29,852 nt of DNA from VBDM01 sp964430565 (GCA_964430565.1 CAYSFD010000033.1:1-29852), one strand, 5' to 3'. Shown: positions 16,251 through 25,339, counted from the stretch's first letter. Program-made: numbers and translations. The notes: generated by a model from the sequence alone, not told the origin.

Positions 16251-16407
16251 GGCAGCCTCTCTCGTCATGCACGCGTCACTTAAAATTCTGCGCCTTTTGA
16301 CCCCTGCGCCTTAATCGAGCAGCGGCTGGGATCGCGCAAGGGTTGAGGTCAGGCGACCGATGAAAGGTCGAGTCCTGACTGCTGCGTGCCGCTATATATC
16401 GATTGCC

Positions 16408-16440
16408 GGGCAGCGCGGTGCTCACTGCACCGCACTGCCC
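16408..16440. other. Strong intergenic hairpin between the phosphodiesterase and TrpB2 genes
   Basis: Two 14-base arms (16408-16421 and 16427-16440) pair with one mismatch around a five-base loop TCACT. It lies 24 bases past the phosphodiesterase stop on the minus strand. There is no T-run on either strand, so it is not a standard intrinsic terminator. An mRNA-end stabiliser or Rho-assisted stop is possible. Confidence 0.5.
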
Positions 16441-16463
16441 AAGCTTGTCAGAACTTCCCGGAC

Positions 16464-17759
16464 TCATTTCAGACCCATGCAGCTCGCGTAGTAGCTGACG
16501 GTGCCCGACCAGTCGGAGAAGATACCCAGGATCCCCACCTGCCTGGCCAGCACGTCCAATGTGATCATCAGGTCGCCATCGTTGTGGAGGGCGTCCAGCG
16601 TGGTTTGATAGTAGTACGAGGGGCTGGCCGTGCCCTTGGTCGGCAGCACTTCCTCGACGATGCGTCCGGAACGCTCGAGAGTCCAGGTGATGATGTGGAG
16701 CCCAGCGGCCTTGGCGTCCCTGGCGTACTGCGAGGGCACGATCTTGCTGTTGGCATCCACCGCCAGCAGCGCCCACATCGGCGGCGCAACGATCCTGATG
16801 CCCTGGCTAGCATAGCCCTTCAGTTCCGCTGCGTTGGGCAGCTCGGCCGGGACATTGGCGTCGTCCAGGTACACCGCCTGCCTGCCGAAATCCGGATCGC
16901 TCTTGATCCAGTACAGGACGTCGTCTTTATTGAAGGACTGGGCCCACACTTTTCTGGGCGAAATTCGGGCCGCTTTATAGTCGTCGATCATCGCCTGGGC
17001 GTAGGCCGACTGGCTGCCGAACACCGCTTCTACCTGCAAGTTGGCGGCGCGGTTCGGACCCTTCAGCTCAGGGGTGTACTTGCTGCCCAGCTCTTTGAGC
17101 AGATGGATGCTTTCCTTGTGGGTCAGCAGCGTTGCGCCGGTGGAATACAAGTCGGTGCGCCAGATGGCGGTACCCCCCAAAAATTCTTGCGCGGTTTTGG
17201 CATTGGGATTGGAGGCGTCCATCTTGCCCTTGAGAGATTTGAATTCATCCACGCTCAGGTCACTGGTGCAGCACAGCGCCGTGGCTGCCGTGATGCGCTT
17301 GCCGCTGGCATCGAATACAGCCGGGGAAAACGGCTTGGAACACCTATCCGCCAGTGGCGTTACCAAGATATTGGTGGTGGTATGCAAATCGCACTGGTCG
17401 TGGCGGCAAACCAGCTGGCGGTCCTTGGTGAAAGTCACATCGCATTCCTGGATGCCGGCGCCCATGCGTGCGCCCGCTTCATGGCTTTCCTTGGTGTGCT
17501 CCGGGAATTGCAAAGCGCCGCCGCCCCGGTGACCGATCGAAAAATCCGTCTTGTGGAACGGCCCCTCGCTGCAGTGCTCCAGCCTGCGCTTGAGCGGGCT
17601 GGGGCTCATCTTCTCAATCAAATAATAGGGACGCGGCCCGACCTGGACGCGGCCTTTGTCCATATCGCGCTCGTGATCGTCGTCGTGGGCGTAGGAAACA
17701 ACGGGTAGCAGGCAGCTCGTCAGAACGAACAGCACCGCGGCTTTCTTGCTTGTGAACAT
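16464..17759 (-). CDS. Secreted glycerophosphodiester phosphodiesterase family protein
   Basis: This 431-residue protein should cleave glycerophosphodiesters to sn-glycerol 3-phosphate and an alcohol outside the cytoplasm. A Sec signal peptide spans about residues 1-24 (core VLFVLTSCLLPVVSYA). The TIM-barrel signature follows: HRGGG (77-81), PEHT (86-89, PENT in many relatives), Glu105 and Asp107 in ECDVTF, and CRHD (118-121). A His/Asp-rich stretch HDDDHERD comes right after the signal. AGAGGAGAT precedes the ATG. Base composition looks clearly less GC-rich than the flanking genes, which hints at acquisition. The Ugp-like importer 1.7 kb away could take up its product. It ends before a strong hairpin. 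Confidence 0.85.
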   Translation of the reverse strand: MFTSKKAAVLFVLTSCLLPVVSYAHDDDHERDMDKGRVQVGPRPYYLIEKMSPSPLKRRLEHCSEGPFHKTDFSIGHRGGGALQFPEHTKESHEAGARMGAGIQECDVTFTKDRQLVCRHDQCDLHTTTNILVTPLADRCSKPFSPAVFDASGKRITAATALCCTSDLSVDEFKSLKGKMDASNPNAKTAQEFLGGTAIWRTDLYSTGATLLTHKESIHLLKELGSKYTPELKGPNRAANLQVEAVFGSQSAYAQAMIDDYKAARISPRKVWAQSFNKDDVLYWIKSDPDFGRQAVYLDDANVPAELPNAAELKGYASQGIRIVAPPMWALLAVDANSKIVPSQYARDAKAAGLHIITWTLERSGRIVEEVLPTKGTASPSYYYQTTLDALHNDGDLMITLDVLARQVGILGIFSDWSGTVSYYASCMGLK

Positions 17760-17997
17760 TTCGATCTCCTCTTCAGTGTAGAGAAAGGTTCGGGATCCGA
17801 CCGCAGCCGGACTGCTACCGCGGGCGGCGCTTCGCTACTCTATGCCAAACTACAGTCACTCAGGAGCTCTTTCCATACTCGCGGCCAACCGTATCCGCCC
17901 TTTACCTCGGCGTGGATCGCCTTCACATGCACCAGCAGCGCGTCGTTGCTTAGCGTGTGCGAAGAACGCACTGGCGCCCGCCCGCGGGCCCAACACC

Positions 17998-19656
17998 CTA
18001 GACGTAGCTGCGGTACGTCGCATCGTACATTTTCGACCTGATGAACGCGAGCGGATTTTCGGGTCGCGGCACGCTCGCAAGGCCGCGGGCGAACGCCACC
18101 TCGGCCACCGCCGCTGCGATGCGAGCCGAGACGTCGCGCACCCGCGCCAGCGCCGGGTACAGGCTACCCTGCTCCAGATCCTGCTGCGTGACCAGCTCGG
18201 CGAGCGCGTGCGCCGCAGCAAGGAACATCTCGTCGGTGGCGCGGCGTGCGCCGCAGGCGATCAACCCGAGCCCGACGCCCGGGAAGATGTATGAATTATT
18301 GCCCTGGCGCGGCACGTGGGTCCTGCCGTCGATGGTAACCGGTCCGAACGGGCTGCCGCAGGCGAATAGCGCGCGGCCGCCGGTCCACAGATAAGCCTCC
18401 TGCGCGGTGCACTCGGCCTGCGATGTCGGGTTGGACAGTGCGAACACGATCGGTCGCTCGTTTACGCGCGCAACCTCCTCCAGCACCTCGCGTGTGAAGG
18501 ACCTGCCGACCGCGGCGACGCCGACGATCGCCGTGGGCTTGAGCGCCTTCACCGCGGACAGGAAGTTCGGCACCTGCACGTGCTCGTGCGCATAGGGCTG
18601 TTTGTGCTCGCCGAGGTCGGTGCGCGACTTCACGACCAACCCCCGGGAGTCGACCAGCCAGCAACGCTTGCGCGCTTCGGCTTGCGGCAGGCCCTCGCCG
18701 GTCATCGCCGCGACCACCAGGTCGCAGATCCCGGTTGCGGCCTCCCCTGCGCCGAAAAACAGCAGCCGCTGCTCGGCAAGCTTGCTGCCGGTAATGCGCA
18801 ACGCAGAGTAAAGCCCCGCCAGGGCGACGCTCGCAGTGCCCTGTATGTCGTCGTTGAAGCAGCACACACGGTCGCGCCAACCGTGCAGCAGCCGGAACGC
18901 GTTCAGGTTGGCGAAGTCCTCGAACTGGATGACCACGCCCGGGAACACTTCCTGCGCCGCAGTGATGAACTCCTCGATGAGCGCATCGTATTCGGCGCCG
19001 CGCAGCCGCGGCTGCTTGAGTCCGATGTAGAGCGGATCCTGCAGGAAGGCCGCATTGTTGGTCCCCACGTCGAGCATCACCGGAAGCGTGGCGGCAGGAT
19101 GGATTCCCGCGCAAGCGGTGTACAGCGAGAGCTTGCCCACCGGGATGCCCATGCCATTGGCGCCCAGGTCGCCAAGTCCTAGGATGCGCTCGCCGTCGGT
19201 GACGACCATGATCTTGACCTCGCGCGCCGGCCAGTTGCGCAGTACCGCGGCAACGCGGCCGCGGTCGGCGGTCGATACCCATATGCCGCGCGGACGCTCA
19301 AAGATGTGCGCGAAGCGCTGGCAGGCGAGCCCCACGGTGGGCGTGTAAATGAGCGGCATCATCTCGTCCGGGTGGTCCATCACCACTCGGAAGAACAAGG
19401 TTTCGTTGCGGTCGTGCAGCGCGTTGAGGCTGATGAACTTGTCGAGGTCGGTCGGTAGCTGGCGCAGGTTGTCGAGCACCCGCGCCACCTGCTGCTCAGG
19501 GGTGATCACGGCTGGGGGCAGCAAGCCGCGCAGGCCGAGCGCGTCGCGCTCGGCGTCGCTGAACGCGGTCCCCTTGTTCAGCAACGGGTCGCGCAGCAGA
19601 TCGAGACCTGCAGGCAAGCGGGCGGCATCCGCATCGGATTTCAAATGGGCGGTCAT
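17998..19656 (-). CDS. maeA: NAD-dependent malic enzyme
   Basis: This 552-residue enzyme oxidatively decarboxylates malate to pyruvate. Diagnostic elements are the catalytic Tyr104 in PLIYTPTVG, Lys175 in GMGIPVGKLSLY, metal ligands in FEDF and FNDDIQGTA, and the nucleotide fold GAGEAATGI. Size and sequence fit the MaeA/SfcA type and not the longer MaeB type that carries a phosphotransacetylase domain. I chose the ATG at 19656 with GGAGG nine bases upstream; an upstream ATG at 19671 would lie on that ribosome site. A FNR/ANR-like box is centred about 64 bases before the start, suggesting regulation by oxygen. The gap to the downstream phosphodiesterase gene (about 240 bases) shows no clear gene. 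Confidence 0.93.
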   Translation of the reverse strand: MTAHLKSDADAARLPAGLDLLRDPLLNKGTAFSDAERDALGLRGLLPPAVITPEQQVARVLDNLRQLPTDLDKFISLNALHDRNETLFFRVVMDHPDEMMPLIYTPTVGLACQRFAHIFERPRGIWVSTADRGRVAAVLRNWPAREVKIMVVTDGERILGLGDLGANGMGIPVGKLSLYTACAGIHPAATLPVMLDVGTNNAAFLQDPLYIGLKQPRLRGAEYDALIEEFITAAQEVFPGVVIQFEDFANLNAFRLLHGWRDRVCCFNDDIQGTASVALAGLYSALRITGSKLAEQRLLFFGAGEAATGICDLVVAAMTGEGLPQAEARKRCWLVDSRGLVVKSRTDLGEHKQPYAHEHVQVPNFLSAVKALKPTAIVGVAAVGRSFTREVLEEVARVNERPIVFALSNPTSQAECTAQEAYLWTGGRALFACGSPFGPVTIDGRTHVPRQGNNSYIFPGVGLGLIACGARRATDEMFLAAAHALAELVTQQDLEQGSLYPALARVRDVSARIAAAVAEVAFARGLASVPRPENPLAFIRSKMYDATYRSYV

Positions 19657-19713
19657 TCTGGAATCCTCCATCTTTTGCTACTTCGAATGCTGCGCCCACT
19701 CGCGTGCACACCA

Positions 19714-19727
19714 TTGACGCAGATCAA
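19714..19727 (-). promoter_or_regulatory. FNR/ANR-type box upstream of the malic enzyme
   Basis: TTGACGCAGATCAA matches the FNR/ANR consensus TTGAT-N4-ATCAA with one difference. The centre is about 64 bases from the malic enzyme ATG. If transcription began about 41 bases downstream of the centre, the leader would be roughly 23 bases long, a normal class II activator position. No clear -10 hexamer was seen. Confidence 0.55.
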
Positions 19728-19753
19728 GCGAACCCTGGAACTGAAAGCGCCGC

Positions 19754-22681
19754 TCAGCCCGCCGCGCGCGCGGGCACCGGGCCGAGAAACGGCGCGATGT
19801 CCACTGCGTCAATCTGGTCCGGGCGCAGGAATCGCTCGGCGTAGCGACGGAATACCCCGGAGGTGAGGAAGAGGTCGAAGAGCTCCGGGTCGACGTGCCG
19901 GTCGCGCTTCATGAAGCTCATGATCTTGAGCGCCTCGGACAGCTTCTTCGCTTTCTTGTAGGGCCGGTCGGCCGCAGTGAGCGCCTCGAAGATGTCGGCG
20001 ATCGCCATCATCCGCGCGACCGGGCTCATGTCGCCGGCGCTCAGACGCTTCGGGTAGCCGGTGCCGTCCATCTTCTCGTGATGGCCGCCGGCGATCTCCG
20101 GCACGCTCCTCAGGTGCTTCGGGAAGGGCAGCTGTGAGAGCATGATGATCGTCTGCACGATGTGGTGGTTGATGACGTAGCGCTCCTCCTCGGTGAGCGT
20201 GCCGCGCGCGATCGCGAGGTTGTGGAGCTCGCCGCGGTTGTACTGGAGCTCGGGCACCTGCAGCTTGAAACCCCACGGATTGTCCGCGGGGATCGCGTCG
20301 CCGGGCACGCGCGCGAACACATGCTCCGGCTTGTCCGCGAGGAGCGGCTCCTCGACCGGCAGCACCGGCGCCGGCGTGCGGCCCTTGCGCGCCATCTCCT
20401 CATGCGAGAGGCCAATGCGGTCGTCGAGAGTGCGCCGCCATGTGCGGCGGGCAATCGAGCGCAGCCGCTCGGCCTTCGGCGGATCCACGAACTGATCGCC
20501 GTCGTTGCAGCCGGCGACGAACGCGAACTCCTCGTCGAGCACGGCGCGCTCGCGCTCGAGCACGGCCGCCGCCGCGGTGCGATCGCCGCCCTCGGAGACG
20601 CGCTTCCAGTAGGCAATCTCGACGTCGCGTTTGAGCACCTCGAAGCGCATGCGCACCTCGTGGATGCGATCGTAGATCGTCTCCAGCCGGGTCGCCTTGT
20701 CCACGACGTATTCGGGCGTGGTCACCTTGCCGCAGTCGTGCAGCCAGCTCGCGATCTGCACTGCCTCCCAGTCCTCGTCGGACAGGCTGAAGTCGCGGTA
20801 CGGCCCTTCCTTCGCGTCGCACGCGGCGCGCGCCAGCATGAGCGTCAGCTCGGGCACGCGCTCGCAATGCCCGCCGGTGTAATGCGACTTGGCGTCGATC
20901 GCGCCGGCGACCAGCCGGATGAACGCGTCGAGCAGGGCCTTGCGCGCCTCGAGCAGGCGCTGCGTCTCGATCGCCACCGCGGCGGTGCCCGAGAGCGCCT
21001 CGACGAACGCGAGGTGCGCCGCCGATGGCCGCTCGGCCCCGGGCTGGAACAGCGCGAGCACGCCGACTGCCTCGCGCGCCCGGTCGAGCAAGGGGATCGC
21101 GGTCACCACGACGGCACCGCCGGGCCACAGCGCATGCGCGAACTCCAGCGGCCCGCCGGCGCCGGCCGTGAGCGTGGCGACGACCGTGCGGCCGGAACGG
21201 AGCGCTTCCGCAACCGGCGAGCTGGCGTCCGCGCTTTGTGCGGGCGGTCGCGCGTCGAGCGGCTGGCCGTCAGCGCCGACGATCGAGGCGGACTGGAGCG
21301 CTCCCCTCCCGTCGGCAAGGTAGGCGACGCCTCCGGCCACGCCCATCGTCGCCGAGGTCTCGCTCACCACTCGGTCGAGGAGGCGCGTCGAATCGGTCTC
21401 CGCGGCGAGTGAGGTGGTGATCTCGAGGAAGCTGCGGATCGTGTTGCGCATCATGTCGACCGCGGCGGAGAGCTCGTCGATCTCGAGCACCGGCGAGCCG
21501 CCCGCCGACGCACCGTCGAAACGGAACGCCCTGATGTCCTCGGCCTCGCGGGTGATGCGCTTCAGCGCGGCCGCCACGCGATGCGCGAGCCAGGCGGTGA
21601 GCGGGATCGCCAGCACCAGAACGATGAGCGTTGCGATCAGCCCGCGCAGCCGAATCGTGCGCGCGCCGGCGAGCAGTGCGTCGAGCGGCGCGGCGACGCC
21701 CAGGGAAAGCGTGCCGCGGACGGTCTGGATCGGCAGCACCATCGTCTTCCACCGCTCGCCGCCGGCCGTGACCGTGCGGCTCGCCGGGGCGGCACCCGCG
21801 ACCGCCGGTTCCAGAGCGGCGAGCGCCGGCTCGCCGAACTCGTCGAGCGTCGCGAGCGACACGCGGTCACCGTCCGTGCGGACCATCGTGCGCGCGACGT
21901 CGGCCCGCGCGAGCAGCCGGCGCTCGGAGTCGAAGAGCGCAATCTTCATCCCGGGCAGCGTCCGCAGAGCGGCGAGCCGGTGCGACACCTTGTCGAGCGT
22001 CACGTCGACGCCCACCACGCTGCCCCAGCCGGTGCGGATCGCCACGCTCATGCCCGCCGACTCGGTGGTGAAGAACACGTAGGGATCGGTCAGCACCCGC
22101 CGGCCGGGCTCGGTCGCGAGCCGGTACCACGGGCGTGTGCGGGGATCGAACTCGAACGGGGCCGGCACGCGCCGCTCGAGCTCGCGGAGCGCCGCGTCGA
22201 AGAAGAGGTAGCTCGATCGTCGTGCACCGTCGGGGGCTACCTCCACGCTCTGCACCAGGTACGCGCTGCCGGCCGGCGCCTTGAAGAGCGCCCGCGCCGG
22301 TTCGTCGGGCAGCGGTCGCAGCAGGAAGAAGCTGCCGTCGTCGTAGCCGACGTAAGAGGCCGCAACCGGGGCCTCGCCGCCGAAGCCGAGCCGCATGACG
22401 GGAAGCGCTTCGAGCCGCGCGGCGAGCGAGCTCGCGCGGGCCACCGGCTCGAGCGCGAGCAGCTCGGCGTGGTTCGCGACCGGCTGGAGCGATTCGCGCA
22501 GGCTCGACTGCGCCTCGCGACCGACGTGACCGAACACATCGTCGGCGGCGGCGAGCGCGACATCGCGGCTCTCCACGTAGCCGAGCCAGGCGATCGCCGC
22601 GCCGGCGGCGAGGACGAGCGCCGAGAACAGCACGCTCAGGTGGATGTAGAGAGGGTAGCGGCGGGTGGGGGCTGGTTTCAT
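19754..22681 (-). CDS. Membrane sensor with dCache, HAMP, GAF and HD-GYP domains
   Basis: This 975-residue protein probably senses a periplasmic ligand and hydrolyses cyclic di-GMP. Order: membrane helix (about 10-35), large periplasmic dCache-like domain (about 40-330), second helix (about 345-367), HAMP linker, GAF-like domain (about 440-600), then HD-GYP. The metal/catalytic motifs are present: HDCGK at 648-652 and HHEKMDGTGYP at 867-877. They are about 219 residues apart instead of the usual 55-60, so the domain carries an insertion of roughly 160 residues, charged and Arg/Glu-rich. GGAGGAG lies about 14 bases before the ATG. The aldo/keto reductase gene ends 70 bases upstream on the same strand. 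Confidence 0.88.
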   Translation of the reverse strand: MKPAPTRRYPLYIHLSVLFSALVLAAGAAIAWLGYVESRDVALAAADDVFGHVGREAQSSLRESLQPVANHAELLALEPVARASSLAARLEALPVMRLGFGGEAPVAASYVGYDDGSFFLLRPLPDEPARALFKAPAGSAYLVQSVEVAPDGARRSSYLFFDAALRELERRVPAPFEFDPRTRPWYRLATEPGRRVLTDPYVFFTTESAGMSVAIRTGWGSVVGVDVTLDKVSHRLAALRTLPGMKIALFDSERRLLARADVARTMVRTDGDRVSLATLDEFGEPALAALEPAVAGAAPASRTVTAGGERWKTMVLPIQTVRGTLSLGVAAPLDALLAGARTIRLRGLIATLIVLVLAIPLTAWLAHRVAAALKRITREAEDIRAFRFDGASAGGSPVLEIDELSAAVDMMRNTIRSFLEITTSLAAETDSTRLLDRVVSETSATMGVAGGVAYLADGRGALQSASIVGADGQPLDARPPAQSADASSPVAEALRSGRTVVATLTAGAGGPLEFAHALWPGGAVVVTAIPLLDRAREAVGVLALFQPGAERPSAAHLAFVEALSGTAAVAIETQRLLEARKALLDAFIRLVAGAIDAKSHYTGGHCERVPELTLMLARAACDAKEGPYRDFSLSDEDWEAVQIASWLHDCGKVTTPEYVVDKATRLETIYDRIHEVRMRFEVLKRDVEIAYWKRVSEGGDRTAAAAVLERERAVLDEEFAFVAGCNDGDQFVDPPKAERLRSIARRTWRRTLDDRIGLSHEEMARKGRTPAPVLPVEEPLLADKPEHVFARVPGDAIPADNPWGFKLQVPELQYNRGELHNLAIARGTLTEEERYVINHHIVQTIIMLSQLPFPKHLRSVPEIAGGHHEKMDGTGYPKRLSAGDMSPVARMMAIADIFEALTAADRPYKKAKKLSEALKIMSFMKRDRHVDPELFDLFLTSGVFRRYAERFLRPDQIDAVDIAPFLGPVPARAAG

Positions 22682-22750
22682 GTCGGTAAACGAACTCCTC
22701 CGTTGGAGGGACTGGGTGAGGGGCCTGCGCTTTTCGCGCCCTCGCTACGC

Positions 22751-23719
22751 TCAGCCCAGCGACTCGATAAATCCGACCATTTTCTTCCGCATCGCCGCAT
22801 CGGGCAGGCGGGTGCGCCCGGCGTCGAGGTTGTCCGCCATGTACTCGGGCTTGTCGGTGCCGGGTAATACGCAGGTCACCGTCTCGCTGGCGATAATGTA
22901 CTTGAGGAAGAACTGGCCCCAGGTCGGCGCGTCGAATTCCGCGGTCCAACCGGGCAGCGGCTTGCCGCGCACGGCGCTGAATAGCCGGCCGCGGGCGAAC
23001 GGCAGGTTCACCAGCACTGCGGTGCCGGTTTCGGCGGCAACCGAGAGCAAGCGCCGCTCGACGCTGCGCTCGGCCATCGAGTAGTTGACCTGAATGAAGT
23101 CGAGCTTTTCGCTCCGCATCAACTCCATCAACCGGTCATTGGCGCGCTCCTGGTCCTGGGAGTGGGTCACGCCGATGTAGCGAAACACGCCCCGGTCTTT
23201 CCATTCGCGCAGAAGCGCCAGCTGCGCGGTGGTCTCGCCGCGGTTCACGAAACCAACGTTGTGAATCTGCATCAGGTCAATTCTTTCCGTGCGCAGCCGG
23301 CGTTGCGATTGCTGCATCTCGGCGACGGCGCGGTCGCGGCTCGCCGCGCGCACCTTGGTTGCAACAAACACCTTGTCGCGGACCTTCATCTCGGCCAGCA
23401 GGTCGCCGACCACCGGCTCCGCCGTGCCGTAGGACGGCGCGGTGTCAATCAGGCGCGCGCCGCCTTCGAGCAGGGTCCTGATGACCGCGCTACGCTCGGC
23501 GCGCTGGGCCATGTCGTTGCCGATATCGAAGACGATCGCGGTACCCAGGCCGACCACCGCCAGCGGCTCGCCGGTGCGCGGAATTGGCCGCGTGAGCACC
23601 GGCGTGGTGGCGGCGCGGGCGGGCGTGATCCCGAGAGCGGCGGCGCCGAATCCGGCGCCCAGCGCCAACACCTCGCGGCGCGAGAACAAACGGCCGACAT
23701 GATTGATACTGCGCGTCAT
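22751..23719 (-). CDS. Tat-exported aldo/keto reductase
   Basis: This 322-residue NADPH-type oxidoreductase has the aldo/keto reductase tetrad Asp92 and Tyr97 (DTAPSYG), Lys122 (VATKV) and His153 (QIHNVG). The N-terminus carries a twin-arginine signal, SRREVLAL at 13-20, followed by an Ala/Gly-rich hydrophobic stretch and an ARA site near 34-36. Export by Tat suggests the protein folds with its cofactor before reaching the periplasm. I chose the ATG at 23719. An ATG at 23731 would add four residues (MDFY), and neither has a strong ribosome site. The region just upstream is a large inverted repeat. Confidence 0.87.
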   Translation of the reverse strand: MTRSINHVGRLFSRREVLALGAGFGAAALGITPARAATTPVLTRPIPRTGEPLAVVGLGTAIVFDIGNDMAQRAERSAVIRTLLEGGARLIDTAPSYGTAEPVVGDLLAEMKVRDKVFVATKVRAASRDRAVAEMQQSQRRLRTERIDLMQIHNVGFVNRGETTAQLALLREWKDRGVFRYIGVTHSQDQERANDRLMELMRSEKLDFIQVNYSMAERSVERRLLSVAAETGTAVLVNLPFARGRLFSAVRGKPLPGWTAEFDAPTWGQFFLKYIIASETVTCVLPGTDKPEYMADNLDAGRTRLPDAAMRKKMVGFIESLG

Positions 23720-23733
23720 ATAAAAATCCAATG

Positions 23734-23838
23734 GACAGGATTAACAGGATTTACAAGATTAAACCCAACCCCAACATCAATAAATGGCATTGCTTTTTTG
23801 CGCTTTGATCTAATCCTGTGAATCTTGTTAATCCTGTC
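23734..23838. repeat. Long inverted repeat built of ACAGGATT-like units
   Basis: Arms at 23734-23761 and 23811-23838 match as inverted copies in 25 of 28 positions by eye, with most differences allowing G-U pairs in RNA. Each arm is itself made of related short units (GACAGGATTAACAGGATTTACAAGATT). The AT-rich 49-base loop and a seven-T run right after the second arm (23841-23847) would make a terminator-like structure on the plus strand, yet no plus-strand gene ends here. It sits between two minus-strand genes. It resembles interspersed intergenic repeats found in many proteobacteria. Confidence 0.7.
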
Positions 23839-23861
23839 TATTTTTTTGATCTTGACGTTGC

Positions 23862-25166
23862 TTATCTGTGACTACCTTCTATCGTGCGGCGTTCGTGAAC
23901 CCGTCCCAGCGCGAGCGCGAGCGCGAGCCACGCGGCGGTGACGGGCACGGTGGCCAGCGAAATCGCACCCAGTTCCAGCCCGGCACCGCGCAGCGCAGCG
24001 AACAGCCACCCGCTCACGGCGTCGCCGCCACGGAACACGACGATGTCGATCACGTTCTTGGCCTTGTACTTCTCCTCGCGATCCAGCACCGTGAACAGGC
24101 ACTCGCGCGCCGGGTTTGAGAGCGCGAAATTGGCGGTGCGCTGGGCGGCCTGGAAGGCGATCACGACCCATAGCATGGGCGTCAGCCAGAGCACGAGAAA
24201 ACCAAGACAGAATACGAATGGGAGAAACGCCGCCGCCGGACCGGCGCCAAAGCGCTGAATCAGCCTGCCCGTCGCGACGAATTGCACGAGGATGGTGAGT
24301 ATCCCGACGGCGAGATCGATGGTGGCGAATATGCGCGTGCGTACCGCCGGATCGTCGGAAGCGGCGGCGACGATGCTGGCCTGCTGGAAGTAGAGGAAGG
24401 TGCCGGCGAGCGACAGCAGCGCCACCCACAGCGCGATGCCAGCAAGATAGGGCGAGCGCAGCACCATGACTATTCCGTCCAGCCAGCCGCCACCCAGCGC
24501 GGCGGCTTCGGGCCGGGCAGCGATTGCCGGCGCGGAAGTCACGGGCTTGAGCTGCGACGCGGCGGATTCCAGGCGCGATGCGCACAGCACGGCCGCTTCC
24601 AGCAGCAGCGCGGCAACGATCAGCAGGTTGACGGGGCCAAGCGGTACGGCGAGCCCGACCGTGACTGCCGGTCCCAGCAACGCGCCGGCGGACCCGCCGG
24701 CCGCGATGAAGCCGAACAGCCGCTTACCCTGCTCGGAAGCGTAGAGGTCGGCCATGAACGACCAGAACACCGACACGGCGAACAGGTTGAACACGCTGAT
24801 CCACACGAAAAACACCCGCGCGACATACTCCTTGCCGAGGTCGAACGTCAGCAACAGCCAGAAGACCGCGATGTTGACGACGAAAAAGTGATAGACCAGC
24901 GGGATGAAGACCCGGCGTGACAGGCGCGCGACCACGGCGCCGAACACCGGCACCACGGCGAGCATTACGAAGAAGGTCGCCGTGAACAGCCACGGCAGGT
25001 TGCGAACGCCGCCCGCGATGCCCATTTCGTCGCGCAGCGGCCGCAAGACGTAGTAGCCCGCGAGCAGGCAGAAAAAATAGGCGAACGACCACAACAGCGC
25101 GCGCACTTCCGCTGGGCGCACGGTGACGACGCGCGCCAGCCGGCGATGAAGCATCGTCTCGTTCAT
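23862..25166 (-). CDS. NTT-like (ATP/ADP translocase-related) MFS membrane transporter
   Basis: This 434-residue protein has about twelve hydrophobic segments. The N-terminal part (LLWSFAYFFCLLAGYYVLRPLRDEMGI at about 24-50) matches the start of the Npt1/Npt2 and TlcC-like nucleotide-transporter relatives of the major facilitator superfamily, as does KNVIDIVVFRGGDAVSGWLF near residues 370-389. Free-living bacteria often carry such genes, and their substrate is not established; true ATP/ADP exchange is a trait of intracellular parasites. An ATG four codons inside (25154) is an alternative start. Neither start has a clear ribosome site. It is divergent from the first tctC gene. Confidence 0.8.
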   Translation of the reverse strand: MNETMLHRRLARVVTVRPAEVRALLWSFAYFFCLLAGYYVLRPLRDEMGIAGGVRNLPWLFTATFFVMLAVVPVFGAVVARLSRRVFIPLVYHFFVVNIAVFWLLLTFDLGKEYVARVFFVWISVFNLFAVSVFWSFMADLYASEQGKRLFGFIAAGGSAGALLGPAVTVGLAVPLGPVNLLIVAALLLEAAVLCASRLESAASQLKPVTSAPAIAARPEAAALGGGWLDGIVMVLRSPYLAGIALWVALLSLAGTFLYFQQASIVAAASDDPAVRTRIFATIDLAVGILTILVQFVATGRLIQRFGAGPAAAFLPFVFCLGFLVLWLTPMLWVVIAFQAAQRTANFALSNPARECLFTVLDREEKYKAKNVIDIVVFRGGDAVSGWLFAALRGAGLELGAISLATVPVTAAWLALALALGRVHERRTIEGSHR

Positions 25167-25339
25167 GACGTAAAAGGCAATTCAGCCGCAGAGATCACAC
25201 GGCACACGGAGGAAAAAACAAAACCACCAGGAAACGCAGCATACATCAAAAGTCGCTCGCATCAGGGAAGCGCAGCGGCGGTTGACCTCTCCGGTGCCGC
25301 ACTGGATACTGACGGCTTTCCGATTGCGAGGAGGCTGTC

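Noticed and set aside
20162..21412. Long plus-strand open frame opposite the HD-GYP gene
   Set aside because: Antisense shadow caused by high GC; the composition of the product is unlike a real protein and the minus-strand gene has full domain motifs.
23903..23935. GCGAGC tandem repeat
   Set aside because: It encodes an Ala-Leu run in the last helices of the NTT-like transporter and is explained by codon use.
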